From positions 1 through 64,000 of the forward strand of contig JBEKTY010000001.1 in the NCBI GenBank assembly GCA_049515555.1: a stretch of 64,000 nt of DNA, written 5' to 3'. The notes beneath the pieces were generated by a model. The model searched no databases. It was not told the origin of the DNA and saw only the letters and a program-made list of their open reading frames with translations. The stretch's first letter is position 1. Each line of letters begins with the position of its first letter. Source of the stretch: JBEKTY01 sp049515555 (GTDB lineage: Bacteria > Planctomycetota > Planctomycetia > Pirellulales > Thermoguttaceae). The position numbers and the translations under genes are program-made. Positions 1 through 9,800 of this stretch are shown here, one piece after another.

Positions 1-1350
1 TTCGATTTTGAGAACGACGCCGACCTGAAAGCCTGGTCGCAGTTCCTGCCCGACAATCTGAAGGTCCCCGGCGCCAAGGAGCCGCCGGTCAAGATCGAAC
101 TTTCCGGCGAGAACGCCGCCTCGGGCAAGCGGCGCTTGAAGCTTACGTTCTCGGGCGGCAAGTACCCGACCGTGGCGACTCGCTCGCCGCTGGACGATTG
201 GACCGTCTACAACAGCTTCAAGGCCGACGTAACCGCCAGCCGCACGTGCCTGGTCGCCTTTCGTGTCGTTCGCGAGGACGACAAAGAACACCGCGGCTGG
301 GTCAAGCTTGCGTTGCTCCATCCAGGCCGCAATGCGGTCGTGGACGTGGCGCCGACGCCAAGAGGACTGGACAACGGACGGCCGCTGAAAGGACCCACGC
401 AGTTGGAAATCATCATGTATGCTCCGCACGAGGGAGAGGCGATCTTCGTGGACAACATTCGCGTCTCCACGGAGGTCCCCGTCAGAGCTACGCCCCCGCA
501 CGGCGAGCACGTCACGCCGGGCAGCAAGGCGCGATTCTATCCCAAGCTCGGCAAGATCCCCGTGCTCGGGCTCGGCATCGAGGTGGAGAGCGCCGCGGAA
601 CTCGGGAAGCAAATGATGGAACACTGGGTCCGACCTGCAGACAAGACCGTCGAGCAGGCGGAGGCCGAATTCCGGGCGCTGTATGAAGGGCTGAAGAAGG
701 AGCATCCCCGGGCGGTCATGGCCATCTTCCGCAACGGGCAAGAGGGCTTTGACCCGGCCGCGCCCGAGAAGGAGTACGCAGGCTGGGAGTCTACCGGCAT
801 CAGTGCCCACGGGCCCAACGCCGTCCTGCTGGAGTCGCTACATAGCGTGGCCGGCTCGGAGCGGATGGAGGTGTGTTTCCGCGGCCGGCCGGTGATGATG
901 CGTGTCGATTTCTCCAGCATTCCGCAGGGCAGCCGGATCCTAGCGGCCCGATTATTGCTGGTCCGCGCGTCGCCATTGCCGAAAGACTGGGGCACGCGCC
1001 CGCACCTGTTTGTTGCCGAGTTCTGCAACCGGCCGTGGAAGGAGAAGGAAGTCAACACGTTCGAGTACGCCAAGGACCGGTTCTGGAAGGAGACACACGG
1101 ATCGAATTGGGATGGCGACGATCCAGACTTTCTGCCCATGTTCATCGCGTATGGACCCAGCCAGGGCACGGCCAACGTCTGGGATTTCACCGAGGCGGTC
1201 AAGTGGTGGACCGACGGCAGACATCCCAACCACGGTTTCACCCTCTACAACGGCGACTACACGGCCGTCGACTATCTCTGGGTGTATTCCCGCTGGGCGA
1301 AGGAAATCCGCCAGCGGCCGGCGATGGTGGTAATCCATGAGCCGAAGTAG
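1..1350 (+). CDS. Secreted DNRLRE/CBM96-like carbohydrate-associated protein (5' end outside window)
   Basis: The frame is open from the first base, so the N-terminus and any signal peptide lie upstream; 449 residues are visible. The first ~150 residues (beginning FDFEND, then a KLTFSGGKYP stretch) resemble a jelly-roll carbohydrate-binding domain. The last ~170 residues have the DNRLRE/CBM96 layout: a strand reading MMRVDFSSIPQGSRILAA, then W-K-E, then WDFTEAVKWW and NHGFTLY before the end. The protein is clearly paralogous to the product of 4757-6244, which aligns over its whole length, including the EEVEAEF-type linker and the GWDPADP/GFDPAAP segment. Role: probably a secreted glycan-binding or wall-associated protein. 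No catalytic residues are recognised. Internal codons 136 (TTG) and later are not credible starts because homology extends upstream of them. Confidence 0.8.
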   Translation, partial: FDFENDADLKAWSQFLPDNLKVPGAKEPPVKIELSGENAASGKRRLKLTFSGGKYPTVATRSPLDDWTVYNSFKADVTASRTCLVAFRVVREDDKEHRGWVKLALLHPGRNAVVDVAPTPRGLDNGRPLKGPTQLEIIMYAPHEGEAIFVDNIRVSTEVPVRATPPHGEHVTPGSKARFYPKLGKIPVLGLGIEVESAAELGKQMMEHWVRPADKTVEQAEAEFRALYEGLKKEHPRAVMAIFRNGQEGFDPAAPEKEYAGWESTGISAHGPNAVLLESLHSVAGSERMEVCFRGRPVMMRVDFSSIPQGSRILAARLLLVRASPLPKDWGTRPHLFVAEFCNRPWKEKEVNTFEYAKDRFWKETHGSNWDGDDPDFLPMFIAYGPSQGTANVWDFTEAVKWWTDGRHPNHGFTLYNGDYTAVDYLWVYSRWAKEIRQRPAMVVIHEPK

Positions 1351-1547
1351 GAGCGAAATCATGACAGTGACGATGCTTGAGATTCTCGCGAGCGGCCTGC
1401 GGGCGGCGGTCAACTGCTGCTTCAGGTCGGCATCGACCCGTTGCCGTGGGGCTCCAACGGCCATGACAAGACCAAGAACCCCGTGAACAATCACCGAAAA
1501 CGAAACAGCGATTTAGACAGGGCGCAACGAATTGGAGCCATTGTTGT

Positions 1548-1660
1548 TTCGCCCTTTCAGGGCTTCGCATTCTTTGGTTCACTTTCACCAGGGCGGCGCT
1601 CCGCGGCTACGCCGCGTCGCTTTGCCCTGGGCTGATTCGTTTTGGCCTTTCAGGCCCCAA
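1548..1660. repeat. REP-like palindromic repeat cluster
   Basis: The 326-nt gap between two genes holds three nested palindromes. A central hairpin pairs CCAGGGC (1588-1594) with GCCCTGG (1624-1630). It is flanked by two small hairpins with the same TTC loop: GCCCT-TTC-AGGGC (1551-1563) and GGCCT-TTC-AGGCC (1644-1656). This arrangement is typical of dispersed REP-type elements. Translations through it give the familiar spurious peptide rich in GRRSAATPRR. The rest of the gap (1351-1547) has no gene I can support; one frame near 1420-1485 reads like a protein fragment. Confidence 0.55.
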
Positions 1661-1676
1661 CGACGAGGGAGAGGGC

Positions 1677-4600
1677 ATGACCGCATTTTCGAGAAGTCAT
1701 TACAGGGCTTTGACGGTGTTGCTATCGGTTTTGGCGCTGGTATTGCCTGGCGCTCTTCAGGCCCAGGAGAAGGCCGAAGGCGCTGAAACCGTCATCCTCG
1801 ATACCAGCGGCTTCTGGCGCTACAATTTTATGTTGCGTAAACCCATCCTGAAGCCGGGCAGCACGCTTGATGAGAAGCAATTGCAGTCATTTGAAAAGAA
1901 ATTCAATTTAGAAACGCCGCTTTTGGCGCCCGGCTGGCAGGCGGCCGGCTTCGATGATAGTTCGTGGGAGCGTGTTTGCGGCGTCCCTTTCCCATATAGG
2001 TGGGGTGAGGTTGACAATGGGTTCGGAATGGTTAGCGGATACTCTGGATACGACACTTCTCCCAATCTGGCGCTCATCTGCATGCGCGGCAAGTTCGAGA
2101 TCACAGACCCAGCGCGCGTGAAGGAATTGTCGCTGTCGGTCGTCTATCGCGGCGGCGTGGCGGCCTATCTTAACGGTAAAGAGATTGCCCGCGAGCATCT
2201 GCCGCCAGGCGTGGTGCTCACCCCGGAGACCCCCGCCGAGGAATATCCCGACGAGCCCTTCGTTGCTCCCGGCGGCTCGCTGCTCCACTATGACGGCAGG
2301 GTGAAGCTCTTTAAGGATAAGAACCCGCTGTTGCGCCAATTGAGCGAGACAAAAATCCCCTCTTCGGCGCTGTGCCAGGGCGTAAACGTGCTGGCCGTTG
2401 CGGTACACCGCGCGCCTTATCCGCCATTGGTGGCCAAGAAATTGGAAGTGCCGTGGGACAACTGTGGCATCTTAAGCGTCAGGCTCACGTCGAATACTTC
2501 AGAAGGCGTCACGCCCAACGTGAGCAGGCCGAAGGGATTTCAAGTGTGGAATAGCGATCCGCTGACCTATGATACCGACTTCGATTTCGGAGACCCGAAT
2601 GAGCCGTTGCGGCCGATTGCCATAGTTGGCACGCCGGGAGGCGTGTTTTCCGGGAAGGTTGTGGTGGGTTCGGACCAGCCGCTTAAGGGCCTTAAGGCGA
2701 ACATGGGCGCACTCGCGCGGATAGGCGGGGGGGGAGAAATTGCGCCCGCAGCGGCCCAAGTGCGGTACGCCTCTCCGAGTACGAGTCCGCTGGTGAGCGA
2801 AAAACACTACCGGTGCATGAATCGCGGCGCAGTAGCGGGATTTGATCCTCTGGAAGAAACCCCGCCTGACGAGGCGCCTGTACGGGGAGACAAAGCCTTT
2901 AGAAACGACCTTCTCAGGCCTGGACAACCCAAGCCGGTCTTTGGGGCCGTGGTGCCCATCTGGCTGACGATCAGCGTTCCTGCTGACATCGCTGCGGGCA
3001 ATTACCAGGGCACGCTCACCGTCACGGCTGAGGGCCTTAAACCAGTACTCGTGCCGGTCAAGCTAAAGGTGCAAGCCTGGAAGATGCCGCCGCCGCATGA
3101 GTTCCGGACGTTTGTTGAGTTGATCCAATCGCCCGATACCCTGGCGTTTTACTACAAGACGCCACTCTGGTCCGACAGACACTTCCAACTCATCGAAAAA
3201 TCACTAAGGCTTATAGGCGAGGTGGGCAATAAGACGGTCCATGTGCCGCTTATATGCCAGACCAGCCTGGGCAACGAGCAGACGCTGGTCCGTTGGGTTA
3301 AACAGCCGGACGGAGAATATACCTATGACTTCTCGGTTCTGGATCGATACCTGGACCTGTATGCGAGACATTGTGGCAGCCCTGAATTCGTCTGCCTGCA
3401 TGTATGGGGTGAATTTCTGGAGGGTGGCCCACATCAGTTTCGTGATACGGCGAAGGAGCAAGGCCCGTCCGTGACGCAGTTCGACCCCGCGGCCGAAAAA
3501 ATGATGGGCAAGAATGCCAAGAAGCCTTCCAAGCTGGTTATCATCAAAGCGACTTGGGGAAATTTTGCGAAAAATAAAACCATCGACGTGACTGAAAAAA
3601 TTAAGAGTTCTGTAGGGCCCTATGGGTTGGCAGTTGGAGCAGACGAGAATTCCTTTGGAGTCATACCCGAGGGACCTGGAAGGCAGTTAAAAGTCGAATA
3701 CATTTTGGATGGCCAGAAAAAAGAAGAAACCTTGGACGAGGGTAAAGGACTAGGCATCAATATCATACGAGGGATGGAGGATGACCTTCAGCTTCCGCCG
3801 TACTCGAAGGCCGAGGAGAGCAAGGCGCTGTGGAAACCGCTCGCGGAACAACTGCGCCAACGGATGAAAGCGCGCGGTTGGGAAGACCGGCTGGTTCTCG
3901 GCCTTGCGTCGGATACGCTGCCCACCAAGCAGGTGGTCCAACTCTTTCAAGAGATTTTTCCGGGCGTCCGGTGGATGGTTGTCGCCCACGGCCCCGGAGG
4001 AGATTTGTGCGGTATCCCCTTTGCCTTGCGAGAAGTGGTCTTTGCAGCGCATTTCATAACTTATCCAGAGGCAAAAACACGTCTCGGCTGGAAAATCAAC
4101 AAGTTTCAGTTCCCGGCAAAAGGGGGGGAGTGGATTTCGCAGACCAAAGCGGAATTTCCGCGGCGAATATTGGACTGTTCTCCATTGCTCGCATACCGCC
4201 TATTGCCGGAACAGGAAATCATGGGCGATCAGCGCGGTTTTGGATGGTTTGGGGCGGACTTCTGGCCGGTGTTAAAGCAGGCTGGTGGCGGGTTTCATCG
4301 AATTGGGAGCGTGTTAGACCGCTATCCCCTGACTATATGGGGGTCGCTAGGCATCCAAAACGGAACTCCCGCGGTGCTCGGCGCCGGGAAAGACGGAGCG
4401 GTCTCCACCGCGCGGCTGGAGATGATGCGCGAAGGCCTCCAGGAATGTGAGGCGCGCATCTTCCTTGAAGAAACCCTGCTTGATGAGGGCAAGAAGGGGA
4501 AACTCGGAGAAGCCCTGGCCGGACGTTGTCAGGCGGCGTTAAATGAACGGACGCTGGACATTGAAAGGGGTATTAACGGGGGCCAGACCGTGGAACAGGA

Positions 4601-4703
4601 ACAACAACTCGGCCTCCGTTGGTATCTCGCCAGCGGGTGGCGGGAACGTTCGAACGAGCTTTATGCGCTGGCGGCGGAGGTTGCGCAAAAGATGGGACAC
4701 TAA
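1677..4703 (+). CDS. Secreted glycoside-hydrolase-like protein (DUF4091/GH123-like) with inserted domain
   Basis: 1,008 residues. ATG 1677 follows a GAGGGAGAGGG purine tract and gives a signal peptide (residues ~1-30, ending LQAQ). Residues ~60-260 look like a galactose-binding jelly roll (a W-Q-x-x-x-F-D-D-S-S-W type strand, then YLNGKEIAREH). Residues ~310-470 form the beta-sandwich that precedes DUF4091 barrels, with NYQGTLTV. The barrel follows from ~480, and near the C-terminus MREGLQECEARIFLEE matches the DUF4091-type helix. Residues ~618-699 look like a foreign insertion (LVIIKATWGNFAKNK, VDVTEKI-like), more AT-rich than the flanks, resembling DUF3395-type domains. The usual Asp-Glu catalytic pair is not obvious; the expected place reads LGLASDTLP. 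It lies between two DNRLRE paralogs. The hydrolase assignment is by fold resemblance only. Confidence 0.75.
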   Translation: MTAFSRSHYRALTVLLSVLALVLPGALQAQEKAEGAETVILDTSGFWRYNFMLRKPILKPGSTLDEKQLQSFEKKFNLETPLLAPGWQAAGFDDSSWERVCGVPFPYRWGEVDNGFGMVSGYSGYDTSPNLALICMRGKFEITDPARVKELSLSVVYRGGVAAYLNGKEIAREHLPPGVVLTPETPAEEYPDEPFVAPGGSLLHYDGRVKLFKDKNPLLRQLSETKIPSSALCQGVNVLAVAVHRAPYPPLVAKKLEVPWDNCGILSVRLTSNTSEGVTPNVSRPKGFQVWNSDPLTYDTDFDFGDPNEPLRPIAIVGTPGGVFSGKVVVGSDQPLKGLKANMGALARIGGGGEIAPAAAQVRYASPSTSPLVSEKHYRCMNRGAVAGFDPLEETPPDEAPVRGDKAFRNDLLRPGQPKPVFGAVVPIWLTISVPADIAAGNYQGTLTVTAEGLKPVLVPVKLKVQAWKMPPPHEFRTFVELIQSPDTLAFYYKTPLWSDRHFQLIEKSLRLIGEVGNKTVHVPLICQTSLGNEQTLVRWVKQPDGEYTYDFSVLDRYLDLYARHCGSPEFVCLHVWGEFLEGGPHQFRDTAKEQGPSVTQFDPAAEKMMGKNAKKPSKLVIIKATWGNFAKNKTIDVTEKIKSSVGPYGLAVGADENSFGVIPEGPGRQLKVEYILDGQKKEETLDEGKGLGINIIRGMEDDLQLPPYSKAEESKALWKPLAEQLRQRMKARGWEDRLVLGLASDTLPTKQVVQLFQEIFPGVRWMVVAHGPGGDLCGIPFALREVVFAAHFITYPEAKTRLGWKINKFQFPAKGGEWISQTKAEFPRRILDCSPLLAYRLLPEQEIMGDQRGFGWFGADFWPVLKQAGGGFHRIGSVLDRYPLTIWGSLGIQNGTPAVLGAGKDGAVSTARLEMMREGLQECEARIFLEETLLDEGKKGKLGEALAGRCQAALNERTLDIERGINGGQTVEQEQQLGLRWYLASGWRERSNELYALAAEVAQKMGH

Positions 4704-4756
4704 GAAATAGCGTGTGGCTGGGGGGCGCCGGAAAGTATCCTGAAGGGAGCAAGAAT

Positions 4757-6244
4757 ATGTCAATTCATTCATTCGCAATGTCTGCCATGGTGGCGGGTTG
4801 GCTTGCATTGTGCGCTGCGCACAGTGTGGTTGCCGAGGACAAGATCCTGTTCGACTTCGCGGAGCCGTCCAGTGTGCATGACTGGGCGCCTGTCAAGCTA
4901 CCGGAACTCAAGACGGATCAACCGGCGCCGAAAATTGAGATCGTGCCCGCCAGCGACACGGCAAGTGCCGCTCCGGCACCGGGCAAGTGCCTCAAGATCA
5001 CCTTCGAGGGCGGAGACTGGCCTGCGATCGCTACCACGAAGATCCCCGTCGAGGGGAACTGGAAGGCCTACGAGACGCTCAAGGCCGACCTGACCGTAGA
5101 CCACAAGTGCGTAGCCTACTTCCGAATCTGCCAGGGCAAACCGGACGAAAAGGGGAATCAGCCGCGCTGGGAGAAAACCATGATCCTCCTGGCAGGCCGG
5201 AATGAGGTGATTTTGACGATACGCCGCGGCCTCGGACCGCTCGATCTCGGCAGGGGCAACGTCACCTCGTTCGTCATCGGCATGTTCCAACCGGAGAAGG
5301 GCCAATCGCTACGGGTGGGCAGCGTGTGGCTCAGCCCCGACTGGCCACCGCCGCACGTGACCGACTCGTTCCTGGCCTGGTACTCGCCGTACAACCACGA
5401 CGGATACTCGGCCGCCGTCGCCCGCGAGTACCAGCGGACTGGGGCCGTCACGAGATTCAAGGTCCTCGGCACGGATGCGGAAGTCGGCAACTCGCGCGAC
5501 CTTGCCGCCGGGCAGAAAGACAAGTGGACGGTGCCCGAGCCCAAAACCATCGAGGAGGTGGAGGCGGAGTTCAAGGCGCAGCTCGACAAGATCAGGCAAA
5601 GCCGGCCGAAGGCCGTCGGCGCGGTCCTGCGCGACGGTGAGAAGGGATGGGACCCGGCGGACCCCGACAAGGTCTACACGGGCTGGAAGGTTGTGTACCT
5701 GAGCTGCCATGGCCCGGACGGCCCGAATGAGGGTCGCGAGAAGACGCGGCCCCTCTACGACACGGTGGAGGCTTTCATGCGCCATCGCAGCGTGTTGATG
5801 CAGGCCGACTTGTCGAGCATCCCGAAGGATGCGACCATCCTGGCGGCTCGGCTCGTCGTCACACGATCGCTGGGGAGCGATCTCAAGCCGCCCGCGAAGC
5901 CCAACCTGTGGGTCGCCGAACCCTGCAATCGCGATTGGGATGCGGCCTCGGCCAACTGCTATTGCTATGCCAAGGGCAAGTACTGGAAGGGCGTCAGCGG
6001 GCTGTACTACGGCGACGACCCCGACTTCTGGCCCGTCTTCATCGCGCATGGTCCGGCCGGCGGTGGAGCGGTCACCGTCTGGGACTTTGGCGAAGCGGTA
6101 AAGTTCTGGTTCGACGGCCGGCACGTCAACCACGGGTTCTTCCTGTACGGCGATTCCAACGACTACATGTCGATGTACACTCCGCGGGTCAAAGACATCA
6201 AGCTCCGTCCGGCCCTAATGGTTGTCTATGAGCCCAGGAAATGA
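4757..6244 (+). CDS. Secreted DNRLRE/CBM96-like carbohydrate-associated protein
   Basis: 495 residues. The frame is open further upstream, but ATG 4757 is preferred because GAAGGGAG lies 6-7 nt upstream and it yields a signal peptide (MSIHSFAMSAMVAGWLALCA, cleavage near VVAED). Residues ~30-190 resemble a jelly-roll binding domain opening ILFDFAEPSS. Residues ~330-490 are DNRLRE/CBM96-like, with VLMQADLSSIPKDATILAAR, a C-N-R-D-W loop, WDFGEAVKFW and NHGFFLYG. It is a full-length paralog of the gene entering the window at position 1. The stop lies 577 nt before the next intact gene, so it probably ends the first transcription unit. Function beyond glycan or surface binding cannot be inferred. 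Confidence 0.85.
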   Translation: MSIHSFAMSAMVAGWLALCAAHSVVAEDKILFDFAEPSSVHDWAPVKLPELKTDQPAPKIEIVPASDTASAAPAPGKCLKITFEGGDWPAIATTKIPVEGNWKAYETLKADLTVDHKCVAYFRICQGKPDEKGNQPRWEKTMILLAGRNEVILTIRRGLGPLDLGRGNVTSFVIGMFQPEKGQSLRVGSVWLSPDWPPPHVTDSFLAWYSPYNHDGYSAAVAREYQRTGAVTRFKVLGTDAEVGNSRDLAAGQKDKWTVPEPKTIEEVEAEFKAQLDKIRQSRPKAVGAVLRDGEKGWDPADPDKVYTGWKVVYLSCHGPDGPNEGREKTRPLYDTVEAFMRHRSVLMQADLSSIPKDATILAARLVVTRSLGSDLKPPAKPNLWVAEPCNRDWDAASANCYCYAKGKYWKGVSGLYYGDDPDFWPVFIAHGPAGGGAVTVWDFGEAVKFWFDGRHVNHGFFLYGDSNDYMSMYTPRVKDIKLRPALMVVYEPRK

Positions 6245-6509
6245 CTGGCGGCCAGTGAAGCTCCCCGCAGCAGGCCGCACGGAGTCTTGGCTTCAGAACG
6301 CAAAAGAGGAACCATTCTTGATGGAGCGTTCGGCGTCATTACAATATGGGCTGATGGGGCGGCGCCTAGCCAGTTATTAGGATGGACTGGTTCCCCGCGG
6401 TTCACCGCCTCGGATGCCAGCAAGAGGAGACGAAGACCTCGAGTCGACAGGGAGAGCCGGGATGCACAGAGACACAGCCCGCGGCGCTGGGACAGGCGTT
6501 ATCGGCATG

Positions 6510-6665
6510 TTCTTCCTGGTCCTTTGGGTAAAGTCTCGCGATGCCGGCAAGCCGATCGCCGAGTTCTCCCTGGACGCCGTCCCTACGTACGACGGATTGG
6601 CCGTGGCCGACCGGCGAGTCTATGTCTCGATGCAGGACGGGACGATCGCCTGCTTCGCGAAGTGA
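6510..6665 (+). pseudogene. C-terminal remnant of a PQQ-like beta-propeller protein
   Basis: The frame ending at 6665 reads DAGKPIAEFSLDAVPTYDG, then LAVADRRVYVSMQDGTIACF, then AK and stop. This is the characteristic last blade of planctomycete PQQ/BamB-like propeller proteins. Nothing upstream in the frame (6414-6510) looks like the rest of such a protein, so only about 50 residues survive. The surrounding gap (6245-6821) contains no other gene I can support. A matching N-terminal remnant of the same family lies at 19322-19555. Confidence 0.6.
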
Positions 6666-6821
6666 CCGGAGCGTCGCGAGAAAGGCCTCGACAAAGTCGC
6701 GCCGGTTGACAGGCACCTCCCACTCCGAACGAGTTTCAAACGTTGGCGACCAATTCGACACGAGAGCCGGCGGCAGATTCTGGTTAACAGGGTGGCCGGG
6801 TGCATGGAAGGAGACCACATA

Positions 6822-9800
6822 ATGTTTCTTACTGGATCGCCATGGATTGTGACACTGCTCGCCCTCATCATAGCTGCGCCCGCGCCGGGAGGCGAGCGCG
6901 GCGTGGCGCAGGCGAGGTTGCCGCTTTTCAAGGTTGCCCCGGTGATCGATGGCACCGTCGGCGAGGAGGAATGGGCCGGCGCGGCGCGGATGGAACGTTT
7001 TGGTCACGGCCCGCCGTTGGTCCCGATGGAGGCCAGTTTCTGGGTCGGATCGGACGGGAAGGAGCTGTTTATCGCCGTCGTCAGCGAGACCCCGCCGGGC
7101 GGGAAGCTCCTGGCCCGGGTGGCGCCGCTTCCCGACGGGCGCGACGCCCGCACCTGGCTTGACGACTCGATCGAGCTGGTGCTTGCCCCGGAGCCTGCGG
7201 CCCCGCCGGGCAAGTGCCGGCTGTACCACGCCGTGATCAACGCGCGAGGCGCCGTCCACGATACGCTCTATGTCGTCGGCGGCAATGCCTCGCCGTGGCG
7301 CGGTCATTGGCGGACGGCGAGCAAGATCGTTGGCGACCGCTGGCATTTCGAGCTTGCCCTGCCGCTTGCCGACCTTGGACTCGCGAGTCTGCCGCTCGGG
7401 CAGCCCTTGGGCATCCGCATCGGCCGCAACTGGCAGCAGACGCTGATCGCTTCGCAAACAGAGTGGTCACCGCTGGGCGGCGCCTATCTGGAACCGTCGA
7501 CGCTGCCTCGGGTCACTTGGGATGCGGCCGCCCCCGTTGTGCAGATGCGGCAACTTGCCGATCCCGGTCGAACCGAGCCGGATCTGAAATTGACCGTTTT
7601 CAATCCGGGTCCCACAGCAATTCCGGTCAAGGTCGCAATGAGCCTGAAGCCAACTAACAGCGCCCCTTCCGACTTGGCCCGCACGATCACCGTGCAGCCG
7701 AGCCAGACGATCCCGATCGAGCTTGCCGGCACGGGCGCCAGTGAAGACATCGAGACGCGGATCCGCGTGACCTCGGCCGATGAAAAGGCGATTTACTATC
7801 TCCGTGATTTCCGCTGGCGTCCTGTCCGGCCGTCGGTCGTGTGGACGCCCGATCCGGCCAGCGTCCGGAAGGTCCAGACGCTGTTTGCCTACTATCCGTC
7901 GTTTCACAAGATCCACTTCAAGGCCGACTTGAGCGACCTGGAAGAAAAGGAGAAGGTCTACGGTTGCCGCCTCGCCTTGCGCCGCAAGGGGAGCACCGAG
8001 GCGATCGCCCAGGTGCAAATGCCGCCGCTGGCCCGCCACCAGTCGCGGGTCTTCTGGGACGTGCCGCCGCTGGGCGAAGGGGAGTACGAAGTGGCGCTGA
8101 CGCTTGAAGGGGCGACTGTCCCTCCCATCATTCACCCCTTCGTACGACACGTCTTTGCTTGGGAGCATAACCGGCTGGGAAAATCGGACGTGCTGGTCGA
8201 GCCGTTCACGCCAATTGATATCCAGGGGCAGACGCTTTTGACCGTTCTACGGAAACACACGCTCGGCACGATCGGGCTTTGGGACCAGGTCGAAAGCCTC
8301 GGCCAGCCGCTCTTGAGCGGGCCGATGCGGCTGGAACTCACCGCCGGGGGAAAGACGAGCATCGTGCAAGGCCGCGGATCGCCCACGGCGAAACGAGCGG
8401 GCACGCGGGTCCTAACGGAATCGGCATGGCAGGCGGGGCCGCTCTGCGGCACTGCCCAGGCGCAGTGGGACTACGACGGAATGATGAAGTGGGTGCTCGG
8501 CATCGAACCGTCAGCCCAGCCGGTCGAGAAGCTGGTGCTGGTGGTCCCCCTTCGCGAGAAGCTCATGCCGCTCATGCACGCCTGCACCGACGGCTTGCGG
8601 TTCAACTTCGCCGGGGCCACGCCGGCGGGCCGGGGCCGTATCTGGGACGGCACCAAGGCCCCGCGGAACTCAATCCTCGGTTCTTACGTGCCGTATATCT
8701 GGCTGGGGGCCGAGGAGCGGGGCGTCGCGGTGTTCGGCGAGAACGACCGCGACTGGACCACCGCACCCGGGATCCCCTGCCAGGAACTGGTCCGCCAGGG
8801 CGACATCCTAGAGTTGCGTCTCAACCTGATTGCCCGGCCGGTTACCGTCGACGTGCCGCGAAAAATCCTGATCGGGCTCCAGGCCACGCCGACCAAGCCG
8901 ATGCCCAAGAGCTGGCGAATGTGGTCGGAGAGCTACGCACTGAAGCCGCCGCCGGGCGGCAAATGGATCGTGTTCAACGGGTCGTGCTGGAGCTGGGGCG
9001 CGCTGACCCCCTGCCTCGACCTCTACCCGCGTGACGAGGATTTCTCTCTCTGGGAGCAGTTCGCCCGGACGAAGCGCACGGGACAAGTCGACGACGCTTT
9101 CATCGCCAAATGGGTCGCCGGGTATTCCAACCAGACTCCCGCGGAGCGCGAGTGTACGCTGGCCCATATCCGCTCCGGTTTCCAAGTCCTCCGTGGCATG
9201 ACCCACGATCTGCTGGCCTATACGAACGCCCGCGGCGTCCGTCTTGACACCCCGGAAGGCCAGACCTTCCTCGACGAATGGCACCGCGACGCCTTCACCA
9301 CGCGGACTTGGGCTCGCGGGGACGGCCCGGCTTACGACCTGAACCCCGGCGAGAGCTTTCGCGACTACGCCATGTGGCACTACCGGCGGATGCTCGAAAC
9401 GTTCGTCGACCATATCTACTGGGACGATATCTTCCTCCAGTCGTGCTTCGACGTGATCGGTAGCGAGGCCTACGAACTGCCAGACGGCACCGTCCAACCG
9501 GCGGCGGGATTATTTGACATGCGGGAACTGATCCGCCGGACCGCGGTGCTCGATCAGGAGCTGGGCCGTACTGGTCGGGCCAATCAGCCGCATATCACCA
9601 ACACGGCGATTGCCCCGATCCTCTCGTTCGCCGGAAGCCACCTGACCTGGGAAGACCGCTCGGGCGAGGCCGACTATCAAGACCGCTTCAGCCGCGACTA
9701 CATCCGAGCCGAGAGCATCGGTCGGCAACACGGCAACGTGCCCTTCGCGCTCCATTTGGTGGGGCAACTCCTTGCGCCCAAGGACGAGGAGGCCAAGGCG

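Noticed and set aside
1361..1485. Short frame reading DPLPWGSNGHDKTKNP after the first gene
   Set aside because: It looks like a piece of a protein, but it has no start, no neighbours in frame and no recognised family; too short to call a remnant.
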